Translations under genes and position numbers: made by a program
Shown: positions 46,128-57,659 of the stretch, in pieces
How positions within the stretch are numbered: the first letter of the stretch is position 1
Layout: the number at the start of each line of letters is the position of its first letter
Assembly (NCBI RefSeq): GCF_004798865.1
Contig: NW_025335505.1
Coordinates: 9,486,681-9,550,680 of the forward strand
DNA: 64,000 nt
Direction: 5' to 3'
From: Varanus komodoensis
Lineage: Eukaryota > Chordata > Lepidosauria > Squamata > Varanidae
The notes under the pieces: model-generated
The model's database searches: none
The model's input: only the letters and a program-made list of their open reading frames with translations
What the model was told of the DNA's origin: nothing

Positions 46128-49100
46128 TGATATACGCATGAATATACTAGGGTTTCATGCTGCCATTCACAAATATGCCAGGCTTTTCCCATCCTAAACA
46201 GATGTAAAGAATGGGAGAGGCCTTGGAAGAGGTCCACATGAGTCTACATGATGTAGAACACCTGCAAACTCCCATGAGAGGCTTAGGATTAGGGAATAAT
46301 GAGCACCCAATAATTGCCTTGTGCAGAAAGGTTCTGACAGTTGGAAATGTTTGTGCTTCCCAATTTGACATTTTTTGCAAGATCTGCCAGTCTCAGAGTT
46401 CACTGTGCATAGTGAGGAGGAAAGCTAATCTGGCTGCAGAGAAAAAACAGGTGAGGAAGGAGTATCCATGTTGGCCTCCTGCAAAACAAAAACAAGAACA
46501 GAACAGAACAGCAAAGAGTCTTGTAGTATCTGAAAGAACAGTGCACACCAGAAGCTAGACTGGAATCTGCTTCAACAGATGCATGATGTTACCCTCTTTT
46601 TGGTTGGCATAACATCATACAAATGAATTTCCAGCCCTTGGAGAAATCTGGTGCCAAATTGTAATCATTTCAGAACAGTGGTATGTTAGTAACCAGGGGT
46701 GGTAGGAACTAATTACTGAAACCACATATGTGGGGGTAAATGTCTAGTTGGCACAAGCATGCAAACAAGGAAGCATACATATGGGTTTCGCATGATAGAA
46801 AGGTTCCAGTGTGAAGTGTGGTGTAACTAAAGAAATAAAGGTGATATAATTGCAGACTGAAAATAGAAATGTTTCTTTCATAATTCATGAGATTGAACAG
46901 GATGGGAAATGTGTGCAAGGCAAGGAAGGCCATGTTGCAAGTTTGCACTGGCTTCTTGAACACTAGCCTTTTACGTAGCCATGATAATTCTCTTTTTCAT
47001 AACGTTCAGGCTTGTGTGCTTCACAACGGAAATGCTGATACAGCATAACTAAATAAAGTTCAGCTGAGAGATGCATGAACACAATACCTTTTAACAACTG
47101 TAGACTTGGTGTTCCTGGAATAGATTTAAATACCACCCATAGGCATAAGACAGCTTGAAAGGGAAAACCTGAAGGAAATGTTTCTGAGCATAAGTTGTGT
47201 TTTGGCCTTCCTAAGGACTATTACAACAAAGACAGCAATTTCAGTAGAACGTCAGTAGATATAAAGTTTACAGAACAGAATAGAACTTCATAATCACTCT
47301 GCTTAACTTCCTGGAAAGTCTCTGGCTAAACAGTGAAAAACAAGCCATACCATGAATTCTCTGGGAACTAGTGTGAAAAAAACCTTGACAACTTTTGTTA
47401 GCTTAGATACAATGGGTCTGCTACTGTACTTTGTGATTGCTTCATTTTACATCAACTCTGCTCTTGTTTCTGATGTTGCTGAGCAGAGACTTATCCTCAG
47501 TAACGGCACATTCCATTTTTTAAAATTTGCATCTTACTGACTGCTGCAATACAAAACCTGTAGGCTTTTTACAAGGGCACAAGTAGCAGCTTAATCATGT
47601 AAGTAAAATAATCAATTAGCCTTTTCCCCTTTGCTTTGCTTTTCTGAGAAATATGTATCCTTTCTGATAATGTAATACAAGAATAGGAATATACTCTTTA
47701 TCCTCCTAACAACCAAAGATGAAAGGTATATAATACTTTACTAGCACAACAGAATCTGAGGAACAATTGCAAAAGGAAAATAAAACTACATATATTATTG
47801 TGTAAGGCCTTCTATTAATAGATTATAGTTTAGAGCATCATTAGAAATGCTGCTAGAATAAAAATCAAACTTAGATGTGTTGGGCATAACAAAAAACAAA
47901 CAAACACAGATAACCCACCAGAACTTGTATTTAGGCAAAGCCTGTATTAGGCTGATCCAAAACAAAGGAGTTGTCGATGAAGGCAGCCTTAAAGAAGAAA
48001 TCTAAGACCTTAAGATATCCGTGAAGACATCTTAAACTCAATATGCCTGCTACTAGATTGTATGAATGCTACTGATCTGCTTCAACCCCTGTATTTCAGA
48101 ACACCTGTAATTGTGCACAGACAAAAAATAGAAAGACAAGGCTCAAGACACAGTATTTGAATGGCCACAACTAAATTATTTCATATACATAATCTACAAT
48201 AATAAAAATACCTTATATCCCATTGAAATTACCAACCTACCAAAAGTAGGTATCTGAATATTATGGCATAAAAATGATACAGGGCAATGTCATGCACTAC
48301 ATCAGAAGGCCAGACTTACAGTTTAACTATCCACTTTTCCAAATGTTTACTTTACACGGAACTTTAAGTCTTTAGATATCTTAAAGACGTCTTGCTGGAA
48401 CTGGCCTCTGAAACCTGAAATGGTATTTGTTAGATTTATTGTGGTCTTCAGGCAACCTTGTGAAGTCCTAAGATAATACAAGATTTAGGTACATGAGTCT
48501 AAACTTTAAAACAATGAATTTAAAAAATAATAATTAAGTATTAAAGCATAATTCTAGTCATTACAAGTCTTTGACATTTCGGAAGTTCTTGAGAAGATAT
48601 TGTATCATTGTTCTATTTTTTCATTTCAGGTCTTTGTTATTCCCATCACTTTGATCTGTGCAATCATTTTTACCAGTGAAGCTAAGCAAGCATGTTTGAG
48701 CTTGCTCCTAGTAAGGGTGTCACACAAGAATGTTCTGAATATGGAATACAATGCAGAAAACAAATCAAAACTGAACTGCAGCTAATGTGGGACAACAACT
48801 TAGCTGTACAAGTACAATCTGAGTGCAATCCTATGCATGTTTAGATAGGGAAAAAAGTCAAACAGCTTCTAGCATTTTTCAGTCAGCTGTGCTGGGAGTT
48901 GTAAGCCCCCCCTTTTTTGGGGGGTCTAAAGATGCATATGATGGCACCATTGCATAAGAAAAACCTGAAGTGCATGATCCAAGTGACAAAGAAGGCAATT
49001 TCTGGTAGTGGTAGTTGCTGCTTTTCTTTTTTAAGAGACATTATATATACCCTTTTATAATAGGATGATATTAGCAATTATAAGCTGAAGAGAAGGCTGA

Positions 49101-49718
49101 CTACCAGTTTTCTGTGTAACTGGCACCTTTAGTCTTTCTTTGCTTCATAGTCTGTCTTTTAAAGCTGAAAATAATCTATTTCATGCTCATTTTGTAGTCA
49201 TGCGCTACTTAAAAAAGAAAGAAAACCACTGAACGTATATCTTAAGTGAAAAGAACACTGCACAGAAAAGGCATTTGTTCAATCAAAGCCAAGGTTGACT
49301 TCTTCAAAAGAAAACATCTGGGCAGGTCTTTAGCACATTCAGTTTGCGAACTGAAGCTTGCCTGAAGGCAATAGAGTGGTGTTCTTTTATTTCTTCATCC
49401 GGGCAGGACTATTATTGATTGTGTTGAGGGAGGGACTTTTACTTTATACAATGCTGCAACTTAAACTAGAAGACTTTAATGGAAGCCAAATGGCTTTCTA
49501 TTCAGGGCATTTTTTCTGTGCTATTACTCCTGCAGATAAAGAAATGTATATATTTTCTTTGGCAGGGAGAAGGAAAGCTAGAGGAATGGAGTTTCAGTGG
49601 GTAAAAAATCAAAATGGGGAAAGGTTCAGAAGCAGCACACTTCAGTCAACTCAGTGGTTGCATTTCATTTAAAATACTACCCCCAACACACAAAGTAAAA
49701 TGGAATTGCATATAATAA
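46128..49718. other. No recognised gene
   Basis: AT-rich DNA. It holds one arm of the CAATCCTATGCA-type repeat at about 48817 (GTGCAATCCTATGCATGTTT), and an exon-shaped segment at 48630-48710: a pyrimidine tract ending TTTCAG, 27 open codons, then GTAAGG. No homology was recognised for it. Confidence 0.35.
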
Positions 49719-50034
49719 CTGGGTTCAGTCAACATGATAAATGTTGAGTACGGATTGAATGTGGGTTGTTATTGAACTGTGGGTCCTTGTTGAAACATGG
49801 ATGATTGTGGTGTCTGAACCCAACCTAGGTAAGTGGCTTGTTAACTATGGCTTGTTAATCATGAGGAACCCATGACAATGACCTATTGATTTTTGTTTTG
49901 AATAGTTCACCACGGTTTGTTATCACAGATAACATAGTAACCCACATTTCAACAACAATCCATGGTTTAATGGGAACCTGCACTCAACTGATGGTCAACC
50001 ATTCAGTGTGGCTTATCATGGTGTTGGAATCTAG
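49719..50034. mobile_element. MITE with imperfect terminal inverted repeats
   Basis: Left end CTGGGTTCAGTCAACATGAT; right end reverse complement CTAGATTCCAACACCATGAT. The two agree at about 14 of 20 positions after alignment. The interior is full of folded-back words (TTAACTATGGCTTGTTAATC, AACAATCCATGGTTTAAT). It belongs with the 8058-8537 family by its CTGGGTTCA end. There is no coding capacity and no clear target duplication. Confidence 0.6.
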
Positions 50035-50057
50035 TCAATGTACCATTACTTTACTCG

Positions 50058-50232
50058 GGAGGGGGAGAGCACATGGCAGAACACATACTCTGTATGCAAA
50101 AGATTCCAGGTGCAGTTCCTGATATGACAAGATAGGGTGACAAAGAATCCTGCCTTAAACCTCAGAGAGCCATTGCAAGTCAGTTTTAACTATACTGGCC
50201 TAGAACCAGTACACAACAGCTTCCTGTGTTTC
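50058..50232 (+). mobile_element. tRNA-derived SINE, near full length
   Basis: The head 'GGGGGAGAGCACATGGCAGA', 'CATACTCTGTATGCAAAAGA', then 'TTCCAGGTGCAGTTCC' is a decayed tRNA-like segment with an A-box (GGCTCAGTGG-like) and a B-box (GGTTCAATCC-like). The body reads CCTGCCTTAAACCTCAGAGA, then GCCATTGCAAGTCAG, and ends in CAGCTTCCTGTGTTT. This is the common squamate SINE whose fresh copies read 'AGTGGTAGAGCATCTGCTTT'. It directly follows the MITE. Confidence 0.8.
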
Positions 50233-53200
50233 TCTGGAAGGTAGTTCTTCCTGAAAATATGACTCAAGGAAGCCTAGTTCCCATATGTTCATTTCTGAAT
50301 GGCATACACTACATTTTCTGCATTTCTTTATCTAGCTTTCATAATTTTTCTGCCATAAGGTGCCTGGGAGAGTCAGTGTTGATCTTCTCCAGGCATGATC
50401 TGTCCAATCTATCTGTTGAACTGATATATCTGCTGGTGGGATGAAATTTACCAAAATCTTGGTCTAATTCTTCAAAGAAAGCAGAATCATTTAAAATTTC
50501 TTCACAATCACTTGTAGCACCAACCAGCATGTACGGACTCTTATCCCTCTGTTCTCTCAATCCAGGAATAAAAAAATGCTGACAAATTATAAATCAATCG
50601 TAGATCACTGCATTCAATACATCCATCATTCAAGAGGTGACTTTGTTATCAAATTTTCAACATAGGCAGTGTATTAGAACTGAGGAGTGATATGTCGTGG
50701 AGGCAGGGCATTTTGAAAGTCACATGCAGGCATCTGTAACTATACTGTAACTAGCCCCTCTCTCCCTGTCTGGTAGAGCTCCTGGTTCTCAGATGCTGAG
50801 GAACAATCTGCACCTTCCCTAGCTCTGACCACTCATTATTGCTGCGTGGCATGCAAACTGATCACCAACCAACACAGTTGGAAATGTCATGTCACAGTGT
50901 CATCTTTGATGGAGAGCAAAAAGTTGAGACACCTCCAAAGGTTCACTTTAGGTATATTGTCATTATTCACATACTTCTTTTGCCCAATATATAGGCAGCC
51001 ACAGACACATGAAAGACCTTTCCCTCAACCAGTGGTTCCACTGGAATAATTCACAGCCAGCAAAACCACATCTAGGGGTGATGGGAAATGTAGTGCCACT
51101 CATGTGTGGAAACCAGCTGAAGGTTGATATAAGCATATTCTGTCAGAATAATGGGGAGAAGAAAATAGTGGGGAAGTGGAGCTTCAGCCTAAAAGGCTGC
51201 AGTGGTGTGAGGGCACGTGAGCTGCAGGTATGTGACTGTAAGTATGTCCACACTTACAACCGATTCAGGATGAGAGCACATCCTTGAAGGAGAAAAGAAC
51301 TGTCAGTACTAAACGCCCAGCTCACTGGCAGACTTTCCATATTTTAATGGACTTCCACTTTGTTAACAAGGACATTTCCATGGTCAAATGCATAGGAAGC
51401 CATAGGAACTGTTAAGCTAAGTGCACAAGAGGTTGATGTGAAGTGCCTTTCACTTACCTCATTACGCATAGCTTGAACACAAACTCAAGAGACCACTATG
51501 ATTGATTAAAGCTTTGTCTTTCTGGTTTTGATTTGGATGTGACTAAATGCAAAGAAGAGCTACATAAATTATAGTGTTGGGACATACCTGTCTCTGAAAT
51601 AGACATCAGCCACTAGTACAAAAACTCAGTGGCATATGAATGGGAGATAGAATTCCTGTGTAAAGACTGGGAAGGCCCATATCTCCTAACATGTTGATTT
51701 AACAAGAAGGGGGTGGAAAGTATTGATTTATAGTAGCAGTTGCAGGAGCAATTACTGTGAAGGACGGCATATTTGAAAGTCTCAGTACAGCCTGGGAAAA
51801 GTGCTGCAGGCTTTCTTCATAGCTTATTGCAGATCCTAAATGAGGTTTCCAAGTCATTATTGTGAGCTCTTTGGGAGGAGAAAGAGGACAGAGGGGAGAA
51901 TAGGGCTCACAGTAACATTAACAGGTAGCAAAGCCACCCTTGTAAGTATTCCAGACCTTATGAATGAAGTTCCTTGGCATCACAGCAGAGACCCATGTAT
52001 TCTGCATCTTAATTCAGTGAGTGGTGTCAGAAAGCAGAGCTCAGGTGAAAACTCCTTGGCAACTGCTCATCATGTTTTCCTTTCTTACATGTGGATCGTT
52101 ACTGTAAAATCCCTGCTTGCCTGCCTGCCTTCATCCCCTTTTAGCAAATCTTTCTTCATTACACCAGGGCTTCCTGACATACAAACCTATTCCTACTCAA
52201 CAATTTTGCAATTTCAGGCAGTGCAGAATAGTCTGGTAAGCATGGCCTTTGCAGTGTAATAATTGATAGGGAATGCTGATCAAGGCAAAGATAGTGAGAT
52301 GGTCTTTTTCATCGTAGTGGACAAGGTAATTTTCATATTGGCAAACTTAAAATTAACACAACAGCAAATGTTTTGAAAATGTATGTGTCATATGAGCATG
52401 CAGCAACATTTGATCTATGGAAAAAAGTTCTAGAAGGTTGGATCTTCCCATGACTGGAGAAGACTTCTGTCTCAAATGGGATATATCCCCCATCTAAGTC
52501 TCACTTTCAATGGCAGCTTTCATTTTTCCACTGTTCTACACTTCTTTCCCCTGTGGGGCAAACTAAATGACAGATGAATTCCGAAAAATATTGCTCTCTC
52601 ATGATAAAAACTAATATCCAAGGTATGTTATGCCATAATTCCAGTAACTGGTGGCTCATGTGTTTTGTTAACATTTGTTAAATCTTTATAAAAAGCACCT
52701 AATTTAAATGTTGAACAGTCTACTTAAAATTCCTTATTGTAAATGCAGTTTCAAAACACTTTTGCCGCCAACTTGTGTACAATCATAAATGATACGTGTA
52801 TACACTCAAGCAAAACCTGAGTTCAAAGAAGTTCCCCAAATTTTACCTCAAAGTTGCAAACTTATTTTTTTCCTTTTGCATTAAAATATATGTGCATTTT
52901 TGTATTTTCCAAACAAAAGGCACCAGTTATTCAGTTATCTGATATATATGCATTTTTGCCCCATTGATTAAAAAATATTGCGCACATTTGTGCCCAGTGA
53001 GGTTAGGGGAATTTACTTCAAGGGACATACATGTAGGATGTCAGCCATAGGAAATGGTCAGGTGAGCAGGACCAGCATCAAAGGCTGCTATTGTTGCAAT
53101 CCTGCTGAAGCCCATAGGCCACCAAAGCCCCGCTGCTCCTCTTTATTGGCACTGCATATCCCCCTCGTAATCAAGCTGGGGTGGCCACTTAGACATCAGT

Positions 53201-54300
53201 CAGCAAGAGGAGAAAGGAGACATCAATTTGCACAATAGGGAGAGTTATATCTATGGATGCAAAGTTGGAAACAACTAGAATTTAAACAGAAGTACAATAG
53301 CACTGCTCACTTTAGGGAAAGAGTTGTGACCAGATGCACCTGCTCAGTCTGCAGTTGAGATGCTAATTGTTGCGGATCGACTTCAAGGCCCATTTTGCTC
53401 ACCCTCCTTATGGTTCTTTATCTTTAAACAGGACAGCTCATCAAGGCTGGGATACTTTCAGACAGATGACAGTTTATCTGAGGATGCCCATCCTGTAAGT
53501 AGAACAGCAGGCTGTCTGGCATTTTCCTCTAAGCACTGATAGAGAAGCAAGAAGGAACTGCAGCTGCTGCTCAGTGTGCCCTCTGTGGGCATTCAGTGAA
53601 GGGATTCCTCCAAAATCAGAAGCCAGCACTGAAGGTGAGCCCGGAACCAGTAAAATATCTTTAGAACTTAAGTCTCACATTAAACCTGGGTCGAATGCAC
53701 CAGCAAGCTTATAGCTCTCTTTTCCTCTTCCTCCTCCTCCTCCTCCTCCTCCTCCTCCAACAGAGCATGAATGCACAAAACGAGAGCAGTGATGTTGCTT
53801 CATAGGCCCGTCCTTGCTCCATCTGTGGCACTGAAACTATTTCCCATGAAAGGCTTTTTCCCCATTGTACTCTGCCAAATTTCATAATAATACATTTCTC
53901 ATACTAGTATTAAGGGCAAATATTTATTGAACAGCATAAATGAAGAGATTGTGAGAAGTCTTAATGCACCTTCTGGTCAAGCTTAAATAGTAATGCATAG
54001 GTGGCCTTGTTTCTGCTCCTATTTCTAATATCATTAGCATATAATTGCCTGACAGCATTCTAAATTCCTGGAACATTTTGCAGATGCCACGGCATCAAGC
54101 CTGGCATTTATGCAAAGCTACACAGAAGCCTGGCAAGAATGCTGTGGCTGAGACACCCCACCAATATGTGAGCAGGCAAAGCCTCCCTTGAAAAAGAAAT
54201 GTCCGCTAGTAGCCAATGTATCCCTTTGGATGATCACATCGAATTGCTAAGAGCATCAGTCGAAACAAACTGTCTAGCACTGCCATGCAAAGAGCATGTG
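50233..54300. other. Long stretch with no recognised gene
   Basis: The 139-codon plus frame at 51840-52259 has no recognised domain. TGTGCATTTTTG-type words recur at about 52890-53000. A partial folded-back ACTACA-type segment may lie at 51055-51110. (TCC)n is listed separately. Confidence 0.4.
53725..53758. repeat. (TCC)n microsatellite
   Basis: About ten CTC/TCC units after a CTTTTCCTC lead-in. The purine strand would be (GGA)n. Confidence 0.95.
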
Positions 54301-54326
54301 CAGATAGATAGACAGACAGACAGATG
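54301..54326. repeat. GATA/GACA microsatellite, left part
   Basis: CAGATAGATAGACAGACAGA, then CAGATG. It continues on the other side of the hAT-like insertion as GATAGATAGATAGGTAGGTA, then GGTAGGTAGATGG. Confidence 0.85.
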
Positions 54327-54653
54327 CAGTGCTTTTTTTGTAAAAAAAAAAAAAAAAGGTGCTGGAACTTACATCTTGGGGTCACTCTTTTACACTAAAA
54401 AAGATTTTTAGTGTAAAGCCAGTCACTCTACACACACATAAAGCCACTCACTCTACATATACATAAACATAATGGTCACCGCTGGCAGTAAGCACTCACT
54501 CACTATCATCACGGACACAAAAGCAGGCACTATGTTAATGATGTTTGCTGCTGATCTGCTGCGCCCGACAGGCGATTCAAAATCACTTTGTAAAATCCAT
54601 TGGAAAAAATGGTGCCGGACGTTCTGGTGTGTCGTATGACAAAAAAAGCCCTA
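54327..54653. mobile_element. hAT-like MITE, 327 bp, inside a microsatellite
   Basis: The left end CAGTGCTTTTTTTGTA and the reverse complement of the right end, TAGGGCTTTTTTTGTC, form terminal inverted repeats of about 16 bp. Inside them GGTGCTGGAAC at the left mirrors GTGCCGGACGTTC at the right. The flanks GACAGATG (54319-54326) and GATAGATA (54654-54661) agree at 6 of 8 positions, as expected of an 8-bp hAT duplication, though both lie in simple repeat. It contains a perfect 13-bp hairpin at 54389-54417 and a 25-bp duplication (AGCCAGTCACTCTACACACA / AGCCACTCACTCTACATATA). No transposase is present. Confidence 0.8.
54389..54417. repeat. Perfect 13-bp hairpin inside the hAT-like MITE
   Basis: TTTACACTAAAAA (54389-54401), loop AGA, TTTTTAGTGTAAA (54405-54417). 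Confidence 0.9.
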
Positions 54654-54683
54654 GATAGATAGATAGGTAGGTAGGTAGGTAGA
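54654..54683. repeat. GATA/GGTA microsatellite, right part
   Basis: GATAGATAGATAGGTAGGTA, then GGTAGGTAGA: tetranucleotide repeat that was continuous with 54301-54326 before the MITE arrived. Confidence 0.85.
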
Positions 54684-54905
54684 TGGTCGCATGGCACCTG
54701 TTTATCAGATGTCAATACCATGGAAGAACTTTGTCAACATGATTTCCAACATCTATCTAATGAAAGCAGACAAATGCAGTACATCAATTCTTATTACAAG
54801 AGAGCATTTTTGTATAATTCACTATCTTTGATTTCTCATTGCTATCCACAGGATGTGACAGTTACATTTTTTGCTCAAAATGTATTTGCTACTTCTATTC
54901 AATAG
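54684..54905. other. No gene or repeat recognised
   Basis: Short spacer before the satellite-like array. Confidence 0.4.
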
Positions 54906-55600
54906 AAAAATGACCTGGAATAGACTTCTTTCTGGCCAGGAAAAAAAGATATGAAATATCACGCTGATTTTCTTGCCTTTCATAGTTCTTTGAACATGCA
55001 TTGGGATCATATTGGCAATTGGGGTTCAAGTTCAGTCTCAGGTTAGGGTTGGGGTTGGGAAAATGCTACTTCCTTTTAATTAAAAATGGGCTGGAACAGA
55101 CTCCTTTCTGGCCAGGAAATAGACATGTGTATTATCAAGCTATTTGGAGAGTATTTGATATTTCTTCTAGAATGCCCAGCAATCATCTGGCTGATTTCAT
55201 TTCACTTTAAGGCTCAGGTTCTGGTTAGCTTTAGGAAAATACTAGTTCTGGTCAATGTGAAAATGAATCAAACCCAATCTTTTGAAGTAGCATTTTGCCA
55301 ACCCTAACCCTAACCTGAGACTCAGCCTCAACTCTAATTGCCTGTATTTCCAAAGAACTTTGAAATGCATTCTAATCTCCTTCATATTATGCTTCTTCTT
55401 TGTCCTGCCTGGAAGAATTCTGTTCCAGTCCTTTTCATACCCACAGGAACTAACATTTTCCTTACCTTAACCCTGAGCTGAGACTCAATCCTACCCCCAT
55501 TTCCCTGGTAGGCTTTGAGTTGAGTCTTGGTTTAGGGTAGGGTTGGGAAATTATTACTTCCTCTTGATGTGGAAAGTCCTGAAGCAGACTCATTTGAGGG
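54906..55600. repeat. Satellite-like array, direct and inverted units with telomere-like words
   Basis: Unit D1 (54906-55081) and unit D2 (55082-55258) share AAAAATG..CTGGAA.AGACT, then CTTTCTGGCCAGGAAA; the period is 176-177 bp. A third unit starts at about 55259 and breaks off near 55283. From 55284 the same unit runs in reverse: I1 55284-55447, then I2 to about 55515 (GCATTTTGCCAACCCTAACC...CTGTTCCAGTCC). Direct orientation resumes to about 55600. Each unit end carries GGTTAGGGTTGGGGTTGGG or a variant (55041-55059, 55300-55317 inverted, 55530-55547). It is not a telomere, since the TTAGGG words are one or two per unit. It is the same family as 26300-26680. Confidence 0.75.
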
Positions 55601-56307
55601 GCGGGGGATAAAAATGCAATAAATAAATAAAGCTTATTCATTTCATTTTCATAGATCTTTGACATTATGTCAAAGAGAGCCATGAGGTTGTTTAACACCA
55701 AAGTGTTAAATAAATAAAATAAATCCATGGGATCATATAGGCAAGTCGGGTCAGGGCTGCTGCCTTTCTTCCTCAGTTCTTGTTCTCATATAGTGTGCAA
55801 TTGGCTGGGAAATTTGTTTTAAGGCAATACCAAGACACCTAGAAGTGAATCTAAATCTGAAAATTATGTTTTCCTGCTCCGGTTCTTCAAAACATAGATT
55901 TGAACTGGTAGTGGAAGGAGCTTCGGCTTTCTCCGTTGCCTTGCAATGGCAGAAGTGCCGGCATCTACACAAGTACTTGCTACCCCGAAGGCTTGATACT
56001 GCCTGCTTCCTCATCTTGATGTAGCACCCAATCAGATGTCACTGTGAAAGAACTTTGCTGAGTGAATACAAGATCGACATAGTGATATGCAACCACTTTG
56101 TACTTAAATTCTATTTGGACCAAGGAAACTCCTCATGTTCTTGCTTCATGAACAGTCCAAATTGGTTTGTAATGGTTTGGCGCATGTATGTTCTCACAGC
56201 ACCTTTGGAAACTATAGTCTAGCTAGGAAGCAGTGTGTTACCCAATGAATGTTTCAAATTATACCTCCCGGTCCCCTAATCCCAACTGGCTTGGTACAGG
56301 AGACACA
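55601..56307. other. No gene recognised
   Basis: GCAATAAATAAATAAAG at about 55615-55631 may be an L2-type tail. The rest is unremarkable. Confidence 0.4.
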
Positions 56308-56955
56308 GGGTAGGTTCGTATGGCATGGCAAGCAATTATGGGCTCATTACCTTTGTCGGCCTGTGGGTTGGTCAAACCCTGTTACAGTATTTTGTTATGT
56401 CCCACGGTTTTACAGATGAGACCAGAGACCCGTTGGTATTTTTTTAAGAGGAGTTTTTTATTACCTGCGCAGGGACCAGCACTCTCACACAAGGATGGGA
56501 TGAGTGCGGGCCCCCAGTAGAGGGACAGCGGGGGTTTTGTACCTTGTTACAAACAAATGGAAAGTTGTTATCTGCAGCCTAAGTGAGCTGGCATGATACA
56601 GAAGCGAGACCGTTTGCGGTTAGTCTATATTTTGATACAGAAGCGGAGCGGTTTGCAGTTAGCCTATCCTTTTAAGTTTTACGCCTTTGATAAACCTTGC
56701 CCATTTTCTGAAATAACACTCTGTGTATGCCTGGGGCAGCTGATAAACCTCCTGTTATGCTAATTTAATACACAAAGCCTCCTATTATGCTAACTTTAGT
56801 ACACAGCTGATAACATTCTGTTATGCTAATCTTGTGCCAGGTGGGTCGAGCCTAACATATTTCAGTATGGTATGTTTGATTTATAGAAACCACAGACATA
56901 AAAATGGTCTATGATTTCTTGGTAGCATGATGACTTGTTGTGTTGTCCAGATTGG
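56308..56955. mobile_element. Old MITE split by a solo LTR (probable)
   Basis: GGGTAGGTTCGTATGGCATG at the left and the reverse complement of the right end, CTGGACAACACAACAAGTCA, both resemble the CTGGGTTCACACAACACA end of the 8058 family. With the LTR and one target copy removed, the element would be about 180 bp. Ends are diverged, so the pairing is tentative. Confidence 0.4.
56393..56857 (-). mobile_element. Solo LTR of an endogenous retrovirus (class I-like)
   Basis: 465 bp bounded by TGTTATGTCCC...GCCTAACA (TG..CA ends) and flanked by the 5-bp target duplication TATTT at 56388-56392 and 56858-56862. On the minus strand a TACAAAA box, a GGGGGCCCGCACTCATCCC-like R start, an AATAAA signal and a 3' GGGACATAACA follow in order, as in gammaretrovirus-like LTRs. 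U3 has two tandem partial repeats: GATACAGAAGCG-type units at about 56599-56670, and TTATGCTAA-type units at about 56750-56830. No internal virus genes are present, so it is a recombined solo remnant. A perfect duplication and clean ends suggest moderate to young age. Confidence 0.9.
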
Positions 56956-57659
56956 AAACCATGTGACCAAATGTGGAACCATAGAGTCGCTTGGCAAGAA
57001 CAGCCTGCTAACCAGAGAATGTCACTGCCAGCTGCCATTTTGCACAACTTTATAAACAGTCATATCTGAATTGCAAAAATGAGAAGCCCCCAAACCTTTT
57101 CAGTTACAGTTCAATACATACATTCTATATAGATTGTAAACTGATCCAATGACTGTTCTGAGAGCCTGCTAACCATAGCACTACTGTGAATGGTTTCACA
57201 CAGATTTTCTTTTCATACAAAACATCCTTCTATACTGTTAAATGTCCAAATGCCTGTGGCTTTGGAGCTAACTTTCCTATTCACTGAACCTGTATCTTTA
57301 ACTGACACTCATCGGCCAGGTATCCTGAGATAAAATATCACCCACAAAGTCATTCTTTGGAAAAAGGCAGACGTTTGCTATGAGAAAAGGTCAGATATCA
57401 TCAAGTCTGGGAAAATATTTTATCAGATTTCATACTGAATGCACAAGAGCACTGATTGTTTATTTTGGTACTTTTCCAGGATGTATGCTTGGTTCATGTT
57501 TTAATTCTGGAGTTTTTATATCAATTCTATTTATTATTTTACTGTTCCTATTTTGTTTCATTAAATTTTGGTAGTCTTCTTATAGATTTTATAGTTACTG
57601 GTCTTTGTAATTGTGAGTTGTTGCCTTGCATAATGTATTGCTATCCTCATGAACGCCAG
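56956..57659. other. No gene or repeat recognised
   Basis: Unremarkable AT-rich DNA. Confidence 0.4.

Noticed and set aside
50058-50120. Functional tRNA gene
   Set aside because: The tRNA-like head has lost the cloverleaf and is followed by the SINE body.
51840-52259. 139-codon plus-strand frame
   Set aside because: No recognised family and no gene context.
55020-55060. Interstitial telomere sequence
   Set aside because: Only one or two TTAGGG words per 176-bp unit; they belong to the satellite-like repeat rather than to a telomere tract.
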